Origin: Streptococcus thalassemiae
Lineage (GTDB): Bacteria > Bacillota > Bacilli > Lactobacillales > Streptococcaceae
DNA length: 64,000 bases
Assembly: GCF_903645285.1 (NCBI RefSeq)
Contig: NZ_CAHJXN010000001.1
Coordinates: 288,001-352,000, forward strand
Direction: 5' to 3'
Of this stretch, positions 7,963 to 17,592 are shown in pieces. The stretch's first letter is position 1. Each line of letters starts with the position of its first letter. Position numbers and translations under genes: made by a program. The notes beneath the pieces are model-generated. The model saw only the letters and a program-made list of their open reading frames with translations, ran no database searches and was not told the origin of the DNA.

Positions 7963-9021
7963 TTACTTACCTCCTTTAACTTGTTTTTTCGGTTTGACAA
8001 AGCGTTCGATAAGGTAATGAACACTGACAAAGAAGATAATAGACGCCGTTACAATGCTGACAAGCTCAGACGGTACCTGCGCTGCATTCATACCAGGGGC
8101 TCCAACTTGGAGAACACCAAACAGGAAGGCTGCAAAGAGAATACCAATTGGTGAGTTGGCCGCAAGCAGACTAACCGCCATCCCGTTAAATCCAACAGCT
8201 AATGACGATCCCTGAACATAAACGTTCTGGAAGGTTCCCAGACCTTCAACAGCTCCACCAAGACCTGCCAAGGCACCTGAAATAATCATTGAGAGGATAA
8301 TCGTTCTTTTGGCAGAAATACCAGCATATTCTGAAGCATGTGGATTAAGACCAACCGCACGAATTTCAAAACCAAGGGTTGTTTTCTTGAGCATGAACCA
8401 AATAACTGCAACTGCAATGACGGCAAAGAAAATACCAATATTCATCCGCGAGTTACCAGTCAACTCAGCCAACCAAGGTGTCTGATAGGTTGCATTAGCC
8501 CCAACACGAATGGTCGAATCTGTACTTTGCATAAAGTCTTTAGGAAAGGCATGGATAAAGGCATTCCCTACATACAAGACAATGTAGTTCATCATGATGG
8601 TTACGATAACCTCTGACGTCCCTAGATAGGCTCTCAAAATACCTGGAATCGCGCCGACAATTCCTCCAGCAATCAAGGCAATCACGATAGTTGCTAGAAT
8701 CATCAATGGACGAGGCATATCTGGATGCGACAGGGCAAACCAACCACTGAGAATCCAACCTGCCAAAGCCTGACCAGGAAGTCCGACGTTAAAGAAACCT
8801 GCACGACTGGCAACGGCAAAACCAAGACCAATCAAGACCAAAGGCCCCATGGCACGGAAGATTTCTCCAATTCCACGCAAACTACCAAAGGCTGTATGGA
8901 ACAATTCTTCGTAGCCCCAAATAGCATCATAACCAAAGATCCACATAACAATGGCTCCAAGTAAAATTCCAAGGAAGACAGAAATCAAGGGAACCGAAAT
9001 TTGTTGTAATTTTTTAGACAT
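7963..9021 (-). CDS. Nucleoside ABC transporter permease, NupB-like
   Basis: 352 residues starting MSKKLQQISVPL, preceded by a GGAAAGGAGAAG ribosome site at 9026-9037. A longer frame from 9048 would overlap the ATPase gene by 35 bases and has no such site. The chosen start overlaps the ATPase stop by 8 bases. The protein is a multi-span permease of the same superfamily as its neighbour (RAGFFNVGLPGQALAG signature near 83-98) and forms the other half of the channel. Confidence 0.9.
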   Translation of the reverse strand: MSKKLQQISVPLISVFLGILLGAIVMWIFGYDAIWGYEELFHTAFGSLRGIGEIFRAMGPLVLIGLGFAVASRAGFFNVGLPGQALAGWILSGWFALSHPDMPRPLMILATIVIALIAGGIVGAIPGILRAYLGTSEVIVTIMMNYIVLYVGNAFIHAFPKDFMQSTDSTIRVGANATYQTPWLAELTGNSRMNIGIFFAVIAVAVIWFMLKKTTLGFEIRAVGLNPHASEYAGISAKRTIILSMIISGALAGLGGAVEGLGTFQNVYVQGSSLAVGFNGMAVSLLAANSPIGILFAAFLFGVLQVGAPGMNAAQVPSELVSIVTASIIFFVSVHYLIERFVKPKKQVKGGK

Positions 9022-10549
9022 CACTCTTCTCCTTTCCCAAGTTTCCACCAGCCATCAAGACACCAAGTTCTTGTTTATTGGTTGTTTCTGGTGACACAAT
9101 ACCTTGAATCTTACCATCGTGGATAACGGCAATACGGTCTGAGACGTTTAAAATCTCATCCAATTCAAAGCTGACAACAAGGACAGCTTTACCATTATCA
9201 CGCTCTTCGATCAAGCGTTTGTGGATATACTCAATGGCACCGACATCCAACCCACGAGTTGGCTGACTGACGATAAGGAGATCAGGATCACGATCAATTT
9301 CACGAGCAATAATTGCTTTTTGTTGATTTCCTCCTGAGAGTGCAGCTGCAGGCACAATTTCGCTGGCAGCACGAACATCAAATTCTTCCATTAGCTTTTT
9401 AGCATAAGAAGTAATATTTGAATAGTTCAAAATTCCATTTTTACTATGTGGTTCTTTATAGTAAGTTTGAAGGGCAATATTTTCAGAAATCATCATTTCC
9501 AAAATCAAGCCATCACGGTGACGGTCTTCTGGAACGTGCCCAACACTCAACTCTGTAATTTTTCGTGGGTGCAAGCCTACAATTGAATCTCCTTTTAGCT
9601 CAATGCTACCAGATTCTACCTTGCGAAGACCTGTAATGGCTTGAATCAGTTCAGACTGACCATTTCCATCAATCCCCGCAATACCAACAATCTCTCCCGC
9701 TCGAACATCCAAGGACAGATTTTTCACAGCTGGAACACCACGGTTTTCATTGACCACCAAATCTTTGATTGACAAGACCACTTCTTTTGGTTGAGATGCT
9801 TGTTTCTCTGTCTTAAAGGAAACAGAACGTCCTACCATCATTTCTGCCAAATCAGCATTGGTAGCTCCTGCAATTTTGACGGTTTCAATTGATTTCCCAC
9901 GACGGATAACTGTAACGCGGTCAGAAACTGCGCGAATCTCGTCCAACTTGTGAGTAATCAAGATAATTGATTTTCCTTCTTTGACAAGATTTTTCATAAT
10001 AGCCATCAACTCCTCAATTTCTGATGGAGTCAAAACAGCCGTTGGTTCGTCAAAGATAAGAATATCAGCTCCCCGATAAAGGGTTTTTAAAATTTCTACA
10101 CGTTGTTGGGCTCCAACTGAGATGTCTGCCACCTTGGCAGAAGGGTCCACAGCTAAGCCATAACGTTCAGAAAGAGCCTTGATTTCTTTGCTAGCTCCAG
10201 CGATATCTAGCACACCATTTTTAGTCAATTCACTTCCTAAAATAATGTTTTCAGCCACCGTGAAAGCCTCTACCAACATAAAGTGCTGGTGAACCATTCC
10301 GATTCCCAAGCCAGCTGCTTTAGATGGGGAGTCGAGGTTGACAACTTGACCGTTGACCGCGATTTCACCACTAGTTGGTTCAAGAAGCCCTGCTAACATG
10401 TTCATGAGCGTGGACTTACCAGCCCCATTTTCTCCTAAAAGTGCATGAATTTCACCTTTTCGTAGGTGCAGGTTGATTTTGTCGTTGGCAACAAATTCAC
10501 CAAACACCTTGGTAATATCACGCATCTCAATGACATTTTCGTGTGCCAT
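9014..10549 (-). CDS. Nucleoside ABC transporter ATP-binding protein, NupA-like
   Basis: 511 residues made of two fused ABC ATPase domains, as in sugar and nucleoside importers of the RbsA/NupA type. Domain 1 has Walker A GENGAGKST (38-46), ISVGAQQRVEIL as signature and DILIFDEPTAVL as Walker B. Domain 2 has GIDGNGQSEL in place of a strict Walker A, then LSGGNQQKAIIAREI and DLLIVSQPTRGLD. The second site is degenerate, which is usual for these transporters. It follows pnrA after a 142-base gap with hairpins. Confidence 0.92.
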   Translation of the reverse strand: MAHENVIEMRDITKVFGEFVANDKINLHLRKGEIHALLGENGAGKSTLMNMLAGLLEPTSGEIAVNGQVVNLDSPSKAAGLGIGMVHQHFMLVEAFTVAENIILGSELTKNGVLDIAGASKEIKALSERYGLAVDPSAKVADISVGAQQRVEILKTLYRGADILIFDEPTAVLTPSEIEELMAIMKNLVKEGKSIILITHKLDEIRAVSDRVTVIRRGKSIETVKIAGATNADLAEMMVGRSVSFKTEKQASQPKEVVLSIKDLVVNENRGVPAVKNLSLDVRAGEIVGIAGIDGNGQSELIQAITGLRKVESGSIELKGDSIVGLHPRKITELSVGHVPEDRHRDGLILEMMISENIALQTYYKEPHSKNGILNYSNITSYAKKLMEEFDVRAASEIVPAAALSGGNQQKAIIAREIDRDPDLLIVSQPTRGLDVGAIEYIHKRLIEERDNGKAVLVVSFELDEILNVSDRIAVIHDGKIQGIVSPETTNKQELGVLMAGGNLGKEKSDV

Positions 10550-10584
10550 GTGCTCTTCCTTTCAGAGTCTTATTTTATTTCAAT

Positions 10585-10669
10585 AAAACTTGCTAGTTTG
10601 TCTAGTAGCAAGCTTTACTGAGACAAAATGACTTTGTCTCAACTCTTAAAAAGCGACCGATGGCCGCTT
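10585..10669 (-). promoter_or_regulatory. Three hairpins between pnrA and the transporter ATPase
   Basis: Read 5' to 3' on the minus strand: AAGCG-g-CC-atc-GG-t-CGCTT followed by TTTTT-like sequence (10651-10669), a perfect TGAGACAAA/TTTGTCTCA hairpin (10619-10641), and a CTTGCTA stem (10585-10615). The first looks like a partial terminator just behind pnrA, which would let the lipoprotein be made in excess over the transporter subunits. Inference from structure only. Confidence 0.55.
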
Positions 10670-10691
10670 CCTAAGAAATAACTTCCATCCA

Positions 10692-11744
10692 TTATTTTGC
10701 AGGAACTTTTACGCTTCCATCAAGGATTTTAGCTTTAGCATCTTCGACAGCTTTTTTACCTTCTTCTGAAAGGTTTGTTGTTACCAAGTCAACCCCTTTA
10801 TCTTTCAATGAGTAAACGATCACTTGACCGCCAGGGAATTCACCTTTTTCTGCCTTGTTAGAAATATCTTTTACAGTTGTACCAACTTGTTTCAAAGTAG
10901 ATGCAAGAACAAAGTTTGATTCTTTACCATCTTTAGAAGTGTATTTACCTTCTGCTTCTTGGTCACGGTCAACACCGATAACCCAAACTTTTTCATTTTC
11001 AGGACGGCTTTCGTTGAGTGATTTTGCTTCTGCAAAGACACCTGCACCTGTACCACCAGCTACTTGGTAAACAATATCTGCACCGGCTGCGTATTGTGCG
11101 GCTGCAATTGTTTTACCTTTAGCAGCATCACCAAATGAACCAGCATAGTCAACTTGTACTTTGATAGATGGGTCTACTGAGGCAACACCTGCCTTGAAAC
11201 CAGCTTCAAAACGAGAGATAACTTCTGACTCCTGTCCACCTACAAAACCAACTTGTTTTGTTTTAGTTGTTTTTGCTGCAGCTACACCTGCAAGGTAACC
11301 TGACTCATTATCAGCGAAAGTTACGCTCGCAACATTCTTTTGATCTTTAATTACATCATCAATCAAGACATAGTTCAAGTCAGAATGTTCTTTAGCTGCT
11401 TCTTCAACCGCATTGTGAAGGGCAAAACCAACACCGAAGATTAGGTTGTAACTTCCAGCCGCTTGTTGCAAGTTGTTAGCGTAGTCGGCTTCACTTGTTG
11501 ATTGGAAGTAAGTGAAACCGTTATCTTTTGAAAGATTGTGTTCTTTACCCCAAGCCTGCAAACCTTCCCAAGCTGATTGGTTGAATGATTTGTCATCAAC
11601 ACCACCAGTATCAGTGACGATTGCTGCTTTTGTCTTCACATCAGAAGATGAATCTGCCTTACGAGAAGAGCGGTTACCACATGCAGCAAGTCCAACTGCT
11701 GCCACTGCTACTAGGCCAAGACCTAGCCATTGTTTCTTGTTCAT
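10692..11744 (-). CDS. pnrA: Purine nucleoside-binding lipoprotein of the BMP family
   Basis: 350 residues starting MNKKQWLGLG with an AGGAGG ribosome site. The longer frame to 11816 has none. The lipobox LAAC (19-22) marks lipid attachment at Cys22 after signal peptidase II cleavage. The mature part is a BMP domain: VTDTGGVDDKSFNQSAWEG, then YLAGVAAAKTT and GFVGG, and GADIVYQVAGGTGAGVFAEA. It closely fits pneumococcal PnrA (TmpC-like), which binds purine nucleosides outside the membrane. It feeds the three transporter genes downstream. The 89-base gap to cdd holds a TGCAAC-ATC-GTTGCA hairpin just before its ribosome site. Confidence 0.93.
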   Translation of the reverse strand: MNKKQWLGLGLVAVAAVGLAACGNRSSRKADSSSDVKTKAAIVTDTGGVDDKSFNQSAWEGLQAWGKEHNLSKDNGFTYFQSTSEADYANNLQQAAGSYNLIFGVGFALHNAVEEAAKEHSDLNYVLIDDVIKDQKNVASVTFADNESGYLAGVAAAKTTKTKQVGFVGGQESEVISRFEAGFKAGVASVDPSIKVQVDYAGSFGDAAKGKTIAAAQYAAGADIVYQVAGGTGAGVFAEAKSLNESRPENEKVWVIGVDRDQEAEGKYTSKDGKESNFVLASTLKQVGTTVKDISNKAEKGEFPGGQVIVYSLKDKGVDLVTTNLSEEGKKAVEDAKAKILDGSVKVPAK

Positions 11745-11833
11745 TACTGAACCTCCTAAATAAGATGTGCAACGATGTTGCAAGTATGGATTGGTTGGCC
11801 ACAAGGACCGTGCCACTCAGAGAGCGACTCAGA

Positions 11834-12223
11834 CTAGTTTAAGTCTGTAAAAGAGTATGGAAGTAACTCCCCGACCGTCATCTCGACCGTCGATTTATCT
11901 TTTGCGACTAAGGTCACTTTTAGATCTTGTTCAAAAAATTCGACCATTACTTGGCGACAAGCACCACATGGTGAGATTGGTTTTTCAGTCTGACCATAAA
12001 CAATCAGCTCTGAAAATTCTCTTTGCCCTTCAGATACAGCCTTAAAAATGGCTGTTCTCTCACCGCAATTGGTCAAAGGATAGCTAGCATTTTCGATATT
12101 CACTCCCGTGTAAACACTTCCGTCTTTGGCTACTAAAACTGCTCCGATAGGAAAGTGAGAATAGGGGACATAGGCATGTTTGCTGGTTTCAATTGCCAGT
12201 TCAATCAACTCAGTAGTCGCCAT
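11834..12223 (-). CDS. cdd: Cytidine deaminase
   Basis: 129 residues, the homotetrameric short type. It converts cytidine and deoxycytidine to uridine forms. Zinc-site motifs are visible: the catalytic NCGERTA (about 52-58, Glu after Cys-Gly) and PCGACRQ (86-92) with two more cysteines. The start overlaps the end of deoC by 14 bases, so the two are translationally coupled within the nucleoside operon. Confidence 0.95.
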   Translation of the reverse strand: MATTELIELAIETSKHAYVPYSHFPIGAVLVAKDGSVYTGVNIENASYPLTNCGERTAIFKAVSEGQREFSELIVYGQTEKPISPCGACRQVMVEFFEQDLKVTLVAKDKSTVEMTVGELLPYSFTDLN

Positions 12224-12872
12224 CTGCCAATTCTCCTTTTAAAATGGCTACCCCAGCTGACGTTCCAATACGGGTCGCACCTGCTTCCACAAAGGCAAGA
12301 GCATCTGCATAAGAACGAGCTCCACCAGCAGCCTTGACACCCATATCAAGTCCAACTGTTTCACGCATCAATTTGACATCTGCTATCGTAGCACCACCAG
12401 TTGAAAAGCCAGTAGATGTTTTGACAAAGTCAGCCCCAGCTTTTTGGGCTAATTGGCAGGCTACAACTTTTTCTTGGTCAGTCAGCAGGCAAGCTTCAAT
12501 AATGACTTTCACTAACTTGTCCCCACTTGCTTCCACGACTGCGCGAATATCTGACTCCACCAAGGCTAAATCACCTGATTTGAGAGCTCCAACATTGATT
12601 ACCATGTCAATCTCGTCAGCCCCATTTTGGATAGCTTCTTTTGTTTCAAATGCTTTCACGGCTGAAGTTGTTGCTCCCAAGGGGAAACCTACTACTGTGC
12701 AGACCTTGACATCTGTGCCTTCAAGCCCTTTTTTAGCATATTCAACCCAGGTCGGATTAACGCAAACACTGGCAAAGTCATACTCTCTAGCCTCAGACAA
12801 CAAACTATCAATTTGATTTTCTGTTGCATCTTGTTTTAAAAGCGTATGATCGATATATTTATTTAATTTCAT
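12210..12872 (-). CDS. deoC: Deoxyribose-phosphate aldolase
   Basis: 220 residues. A class I aldolase that splits deoxyribose 5-phosphate into glyceraldehyde 3-phosphate and acetaldehyde. The Schiff-base lysine lies in DFVKTSTGF, and the second essential lysine in [18 protein letters not shown] ribosome site precedes the ATG. It uses the product of pdp next door after phosphopentomutase action (deoB, 26425-27636). Confidence 0.96.
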   Translation of the reverse strand: MKLNKYIDHTLLKQDATENQIDSLLSEAREYDFASVCVNPTWVEYAKKGLEGTDVKVCTVVGFPLGATTSAVKAFETKEAIQNGADEIDMVINVGALKSGDLALVESDIRAVVEASGDKLVKVIIEACLLTDQEKVVACQLAQKAGADFVKTSTGFSTGGATIADVKLMRETVGLDMGVKAAGGARSYADALAFVEAGATRIGTSAGVAILKGELADGDY

Positions 12873-12891
12873 ATTCGGATTCTCCTGCGGT

Positions 12892-14169
12892 TTATGAGAT
12901 GATTTCTATAATTTCTCGTAAACTTTGCACCCTATCATTTATTTTAACATATTTTTGAAAATCTGTAACTAGCTGAGGAGAAATTTTTCCATTTGTGTAT
13001 ACTTTTGCAACAATTTCTCCCTTTTGAACGGAATCTCCAATTTTCTTTTCAAAAACAATTCCTGTTTCATAGTCCAAGGCATCAGATTTGACTGCACGAC
13101 CGGCTCCCAGTCTCATGGCATAAAGCCCAAAGTCCATAGCTGGAAGAGCAGAAATGACACCCGTTTCCTGAGCAGGGATTTCCACCACATGGGCAACATT
13201 GACTGGGCGATAGAGGTCCTCCAAGTCTCCACCTTGGGCTTGGACCATCTCCTCAAACTTAGCCAGCGCTTGACCATTTTCAAGATGTTGGCGAACTTCT
13301 TCAACTGTCTTGTTTACATTTGCCAGGCCAAGCATAATTTGAGCCAATTCACAGATGAAGTGGGTAATATCCTGACGGCCTTGACCTTGTAAAATCTCCA
13401 ATGCTTCAAGGATCTCCAGACGATTTCCAATCGCTCGTCCCAAGGGCTGACTCATATCCGTAATCACTGCTACCGTCTTTCGACCAACTGCCTTACCAAG
13501 ATCTACCATGGTTTGAGCCAGCTCACGCGCCTCATCAACCGTTTTCATGAAGGCACCCTCACCGACAGTCACGTCTAGCAAAATAGCATCCGCCCCTGCC
13601 GCAATTTTCTTGCTCATCACCGAACTCGCAATCAAAGGAATCGTGTCGACAGTTGCGGTCACATCACGTAGAGCGTAGAGAAGCTTATCCGCTTTAACCA
13701 GCTGGTCTGATTGCCCAATGACAGATACACCAATATCCTGAACCTGACGAATAAAATCCTCTTGGGTGCGCTCGACTTGATAGCCCTTGATAGACTCCAA
13801 TTTATCAATTGTCCCACCAGTATGGCCGAGACCACGACCACTCATTTTTGCCACAGGAACACCAAAGCTTGCAACAAGAGGAGCCAAAATCAAGGTCACC
13901 TTGTCACCAACACCACCAGTAGAATGCTTGTCAACTTTCACACCATCAATGGCAGACAGGTCAAACTCTTGCCCAGTCTTGACCATCTTCATAGTCAAAT
14001 CTGAGATTTCTCGTGTCGTCATTCCTTTGAAATAGACAGCCATAGCAAAGGCAGACATCTGATAATCAGGGACAGTTCCTGACACATAGCCTTCTACCAG
14101 CCATTCAATTTCACTCGAAGTCAATTCTTGCCCGTCTCGTTTTTTTTGGATTAAATCAACTGCTCTCAT
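12892..14169 (-). CDS. pdp: Pyrimidine-nucleoside phosphorylase
   Basis: 425 residues, dimeric NP-II family. It cleaves uridine and thymidine with phosphate. [17 protein letters not shown] (81-97) is the phosphate and nucleoside site; [16 protein letters not shown] (about 109-124) is the family signature. The C-terminal domain holds GAGRAVKSD. It overlaps the stop of the upstream methyltransferase by 4 bases (ATGA). It could equally be labelled deoA; Gram-positive enzymes act on both uridine and thymidine, hence pdp. Confidence 0.94.
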   Translation of the reverse strand: MRAVDLIQKKRDGQELTSSEIEWLVEGYVSGTVPDYQMSAFAMAVYFKGMTTREISDLTMKMVKTGQEFDLSAIDGVKVDKHSTGGVGDKVTLILAPLVASFGVPVAKMSGRGLGHTGGTIDKLESIKGYQVERTQEDFIRQVQDIGVSVIGQSDQLVKADKLLYALRDVTATVDTIPLIASSVMSKKIAAGADAILLDVTVGEGAFMKTVDEARELAQTMVDLGKAVGRKTVAVITDMSQPLGRAIGNRLEILEALEILQGQGRQDITHFICELAQIMLGLANVNKTVEEVRQHLENGQALAKFEEMVQAQGGDLEDLYRPVNVAHVVEIPAQETGVISALPAMDFGLYAMRLGAGRAVKSDALDYETGIVFEKKIGDSVQKGEIVAKVYTNGKISPQLVTDFQKYVKINDRVQSLREIIEIIS

Positions 14170-14756
14170 TCTTTCACACTTCTAAGGATATAGTATCCCT
14201 TGTCTTTTTTAAGGATTTCACAATTGCCAAACACGTCTTCCATCTTAGACTTGGCACTTGGAGCCCCTTGTTTTTTCTGGATAACGATTGTTAAATCTCC
14301 ACCAGTTTCCAAAAAATCTTTGCTTTTCTCAATGATTTCATGAACCACTTGCTTACCCGCACGGATAGGGGGATTTGAAATGACATGGTCAAATTTCCCT
14401 TCAACTTGTTCATAGATGTTGGACTGGAAAATCGTCGCTTCTACTTTATTTCGTTCAGCATTTTGTCGTGCCAAATCCAAAGCACGATTGTTGATATCGA
14501 CCATGGTCGCCTGAACTCCATAAGCCTTTGCTAAAGACAAGCCCAAAGGTCCGTAACCACAGCCTACATCAAGGACAGTTTCTCCTTGATTGACCTCAAG
14601 ACACTTGAGCAATAGTTGACTGCCAAAGTCAACCATTTTCTTGCTAAAAACACCCGCATCCGTCAAAAAGGTCATTTTTTCTCCCAACAAGTCCACTCTC
14701 AACTCATGAATGTCGTGAGCAGCGTCAGGATTTTCTGCATAATACATTTTACTCAT
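14166..14756 (-). CDS. RsmC-like class I SAM methyltransferase
   Basis: 196 residues, the short MTS/RsmC-C type. SAM site: VLDVGCGYGPLGLSLA (about 61-76); the substrate motif of N6/N2 methyltransferases is HVISNPPIRAG (NPP). It is annotated in relatives as a 16S rRNA guanine-N2 methyltransferase-like protein; target unproven. It is first in the nucleoside operon and its ATG lies 6 bases after an extended -10, so the operon mRNA may be leaderless. Confidence 0.85.
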   Translation of the reverse strand: MSKMYYAENPDAAHDIHELRVDLLGEKMTFLTDAGVFSKKMVDFGSQLLLKCLEVNQGETVLDVGCGYGPLGLSLAKAYGVQATMVDINNRALDLARQNAERNKVEATIFQSNIYEQVEGKFDHVISNPPIRAGKQVVHEIIEKSKDFLETGGDLTIVIQKKQGAPSAKSKMEDVFGNCEILKKDKGYYILRSVKE

Positions 14757-14762
14757 GAAACT

Positions 14763-14771
14763 ATTTTACCA
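14763..14771 (-). promoter_or_regulatory. Extended -10 heading the nucleoside operon
   Basis: Minus strand TGGTAAAAT, 6 bases before the methyltransferase ATG. It fits the leaderless pattern also seen at plsY, dinG, the U32 gene and the HAD gene. Confidence 0.5.
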
Positions 14772-14816
14772 TAATTTGCCTTAAATTGTAAATCGTTTAC
14801 ATATCCAGAATGAGAC

Positions 14817-14866
14817 AAAAAGATTGAAGGAAGTTGCGTTACAATAACTCCTCTTCAATCTCTTTC
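14817..14866 (-). terminator. Terminator after the 134-residue membrane protein
   Basis: AGATTGAAGA pairs with a CTTCAATCT arm across a partly paired loop; on the minus strand it ends in TTTTT. It lies about 100 bases past the stop codon at 14965. The remaining bases to 14964 show nothing else. Confidence 0.65.
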
Positions 14867-14964
14867 AACCTTTATAAGCAAATAGTATTTCATCTAGGAC
14901 TACAGCTATCATTGCCATGATAAAACAACAAATTTATTGTCTATAATCAAGCGCATTTTTATTA

Positions 14965-15369
14965 CTATTGCTTAACCTTCAGATACTTAATTATCAACAA
15001 AATTCCCAACAAAATATTTAGATAAAAGCCCAACTGATAAGTTTGTGTCAGGATTTCCAAACTTGTCCAAAGTCGTATCAAATCTTCTAGCGACATGCGG
15101 AAGAAATAACCCTCTGTAGCAATCCACAAAATCAAAAATAGATAACTACCAGCAGCAAGCCATTTCGCCCACCGTTTTTTTAGGAAGAAAGCAACTAAGA
15201 GCGAACAGATAAAGACAGCTGTTACAATGGCATGTTCCATCAAAAAAGTAAAACCGTAATAGATTTCTACAAAGCGTCTACCATTGTCCGCATTGGCTCC
15301 TTTTATAAAAGGTAAGGCAAAACTCAAAATAAAACAGAGTTCCAATAGGTAAGGTTTCAAAATTTTCAT
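14965..15369 (-). CDS. Small integral membrane protein, unknown
   Basis: 134 residues with four predicted membrane spans (about 8-25, 40-62, 68-88 and 110-128) and a short charged C-terminus (KYLKVKQ). An AGGAGGTGTAC-type ribosome site precedes the ATG. I do not recognise a family and see no catalytic motif. It is monocistronic, divergent from coaA and convergent with nothing, with its own terminator. Confidence 0.7.
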   Translation of the reverse strand: MKILKPYLLELCFILSFALPFIKGANADNGRRFVEIYYGFTFLMEHAIVTAVFICSLLVAFFLKKRWAKWLAAGSYLFLILWIATEGYFFRMSLEDLIRLWTSLEILTQTYQLGFYLNILLGILLIIKYLKVKQ

Positions 15370-15569
15370 AGTACACCTCCTATAAGTTATAAACCCAAAA
15401 GCCCCCTTTATTAGCTTATAAATCAGGAGAAACCAGCTCCTACTTCATCATTAAATTGGTCAGTCTCTATCTATCTCTATTATACGATATTAGCTTACTA
15501 TTATCAAGAAAACGCTTTATTTTTTTAGCTTTTTATGGTATGATAGACAAAATATCTAGGGGAAAACAA

Positions 15570-16490
15570 ATGACCAACGAATTTTTACATTTTGAAAAAA
15601 TCAGCCGCCAGACTTGGCAATCTTTACATCGAAAGACCACACCTCCTTTGACTGAAGAAGAATTGGAATCTATCAAGAGTTTTAATGACCAAATCAGTCT
15701 TCAAGACGTTACAGATATCTATCTCCCCTTGGCTCATCTGATTCAGATTTACAAGCGAACTAAGGAAGATTTAGCCTTTTCAAAAGGAATTTTCCTCCAA
15801 CGTGAAAGTAAATCTCAACCTTTTATTATTGGGGTTTCTGGGAGTGTTGCCGTTGGAAAATCAACAACCAGCCGACTATTGCAAACCCTGCTTTCTAGAA
15901 CTGTAACTGATGCTAGTGTTGAGTTGGTTACAACTGATGGCTTTCTCTATCCCAACCAGACCTTGATTGAGCAGGGGATTTTAAATCGCAAGGGATTTCC
16001 CGAAAGCTATGATATGGAAGCTCTTCTCAACTTCTTGGACCGCATCAAAAATGGACAAGATGTAGATATTCCTGTCTATTCTCATGAAGTCTACGACATC
16101 GTACCCGAAGAGAAACAAAGTGTCAAAGCTGCTGATTTTGTCATTGTCGAGGGAATCAATGTCTTTCAAAATCCCCAAAACGAACGCCTCTATATCACTG
16201 ACTTCTTTGACTTTTCCATCTATGTTGATGCTGGAGTGGATGATATTGAGAGTTGGTATCTGGACCGTTTCTTGAAAATGCTGAGCCTAGCCCAAAACGA
16301 CCCTGATAGCTACTATTATCGTTTTACTCAAATGCCGATTGGGGAAGTGGAATCCTTTGCCCATCAGGTCTGGACCAGTATCAATCTCACAAATCTACAA
16401 AATTATATTGAACCAACTAGAAATCGTGCGGAAGTGATTCTTCATAAAAGCAAGAACCATGAAATCGATGAAATTTACTTAAAAAAATAA
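15570..16490 (+). CDS. coaA: Type I pantothenate kinase
   Basis: 306 residues starting [10 protein letters not shown], with AGGGGAAA as ribosome site (15558-15564). The frame is open further upstream to 15456, but that segment is hydrophobic, promoter-like and lacks a site. The enzyme phosphorylates pantothenate, the first step of coenzyme A synthesis. The P-loop GSVAVGKS (91-98) and the following TTDGFLYPN are typical, as is YDxEALL. A TGGTATGAT extended -10 lies at about 15537-15545. Confidence 0.95.
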   Translation: MTNEFLHFEKISRQTWQSLHRKTTPPLTEEELESIKSFNDQISLQDVTDIYLPLAHLIQIYKRTKEDLAFSKGIFLQRESKSQPFIIGVSGSVAVGKSTTSRLLQTLLSRTVTDASVELVTTDGFLYPNQTLIEQGILNRKGFPESYDMEALLNFLDRIKNGQDVDIPVYSHEVYDIVPEEKQSVKAADFVIVEGINVFQNPQNERLYITDFFDFSIYVDAGVDDIESWYLDRFLKMLSLAQNDPDSYYYRFTQMPIGEVESFAHQVWTSINLTNLQNYIEPTRNRAEVILHKSKNHEIDEIYLKK

Positions 16491-16497
16491 TTTTCCC

Positions 16498-16526
16498 TTG
16501 TCAAAACGTAAGTTTTCAGATATAAT
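16498..16526 (+). promoter_or_regulatory. rpsT promoter
   Basis: TTGTCA (16498-16503), 17 bases, TATAAT (16521-16526): a near-consensus promoter starting 8 bases after the coaA stop, as expected for a ribosomal protein gene. Confidence 0.8.
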
Positions 16527-16557
16527 GGTATAGTTAGTAAATATGGAGGTAAGAACA

Positions 16558-16794
16558 TTGGCAAACATTAAATCAGCTATCAAACGCGCTGAATTGAACG
16601 TTAAACAAAACGAAAAGAACTCAGCTCAAAAATCAGCTATGCGTACTGCTATCAAAGCTTTCGAAGCAAACCCATCTGAAGAACTTTTCCGTGCTGCTAG
16701 CTCAGCTATCGATAAAGCAGAAACTAAAGGTTTGATTCACAAAAACAAAGCAAGCCGCGACAAAGCTCGTCTTTCAGCTAAACTTGCTAAATAA
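16558..16794 (+). CDS. rpsT: Ribosomal protein S20
   Basis: 78 residues, (M)[20 protein letters not shown] onward, a basic helical protein of the 30S subunit. The start is TTG at 16558: the upstream ATG at 16543 is part of the ATGGAGG ribosome site, and S20 proteins begin (M)ANIKS. A rare start codon on S20 is known to limit and autoregulate translation in other bacteria; here that is inference. Strong own promoter and terminator. Confidence 0.96.
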
Positions 16795-16796
16795 GA

Positions 16797-16821
16797 AACA
16801 GTCCATAGAGGCTGTTTTTTT
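16797..16821 (+). terminator. rpsT terminator
   Basis: AACAG-CC / GG-CTGTT hairpin followed by seven T, right behind the rpsT stop. Confidence 0.85.
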
Positions 16822-16846
16822 GTCTCCAAATAGGAAAAGGTAGAAA

Positions 16847-17359
16847 ATGAAAATCGCAATTATCGGATATTCTGGTGCTGGTAAGTCAACGCTAGCAGAA
16901 AAGTTATCTAACTACTACTCCATCCCAAAACTACATATGGACACACTCCAATTTCAACCTGGTTGGCAAGACAGTGACCGCGACTGGATGTTAACCAAGA
17001 TGAAAAACTTTCTCACCAAGCATGAAGCTTGGGTCATTGATGGGAATTATTCTTGGTGCTATTACGAGGAAAGAATGCAGGAAGCTGACCAAATCATCTT
17101 TTTAAATTTCTCTACTTGGAATTGTTTGCTAAGAGCCTTTAAACGTTATCTTAAATACCGGGGAAAAGTAAGAGAAAGTATGGCTAAGGGATGCCCCGAG
17201 CAATTCAACTGGGAATTTATTCGTTGGATTCTCTGGGATGGTCGAACAAAAAATGCTAAGGATAGATACCAATACTTACACAATACTTACCCAGAAAAGA
17301 TGCGTATTCTCCATTCTCAAGCAGAGATTGATTGTTTTTTGCGATCTTTAAAAAAGTAA
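16847..17359 (+). CDS. Adenylate-kinase-like P-loop NTPase (FlaR/topology modulation type)
   Basis: 170 residues. It opens MKIAIIGYSGAGKSTLAEKL with a clear Walker A (GYSGAGKST), followed by LHMDTLQFQPGW and WVIDGNYSW, the pattern of small nucleotide kinases annotated as 'DNA topology modulation protein'. The annotation comes from old genetic work on FlaR-like proteins; a small-molecule kinase is more likely biochemically. It carries no signal or membrane segment. It sits alone after rpsT; readthrough of the terminator may express it. Confidence 0.75.
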   Translation: MKIAIIGYSGAGKSTLAEKLSNYYSIPKLHMDTLQFQPGWQDSDRDWMLTKMKNFLTKHEAWVIDGNYSWCYYEERMQEADQIIFLNFSTWNCLLRAFKRYLKYRGKVRESMAKGCPEQFNWEFIRWILWDGRTKNAKDRYQYLHNTYPEKMRILHSQAEIDCFLRSLKK

Positions 17360-17548
17360 ACAATATAGTAGCATTTCATTAAAATCAGCATGTACTGATT
17401 GACTAAAAAAGGCAATTTTTCATCCAGAAAGTCTTCCTTTTTTCCTTTTATTCAACAATTAAAAATAACTCGAGCAATTTATAAATCAACAATAAAATTC
17501 CCCTAGAAATGAAGAGAATCTTGTTCATAGTTTCTGAGTTCGTGATAC

Positions 17549-17592
17549 AAAAAAACTGAAGGAAGTATAGTCCTACTTCTTTCAGTTTTTTA
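17549..17592. terminator. Terminator after the sirtuin gene
   Basis: AAAAAACTGAA / TTCAGTTTTTT outer arms with an inner GAAGTA/TACTTC pair; T-runs on both strands. It overlaps the last bases of the sirtuin gene. The 190 bases before it are AT-rich with no gene. Confidence 0.75.
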
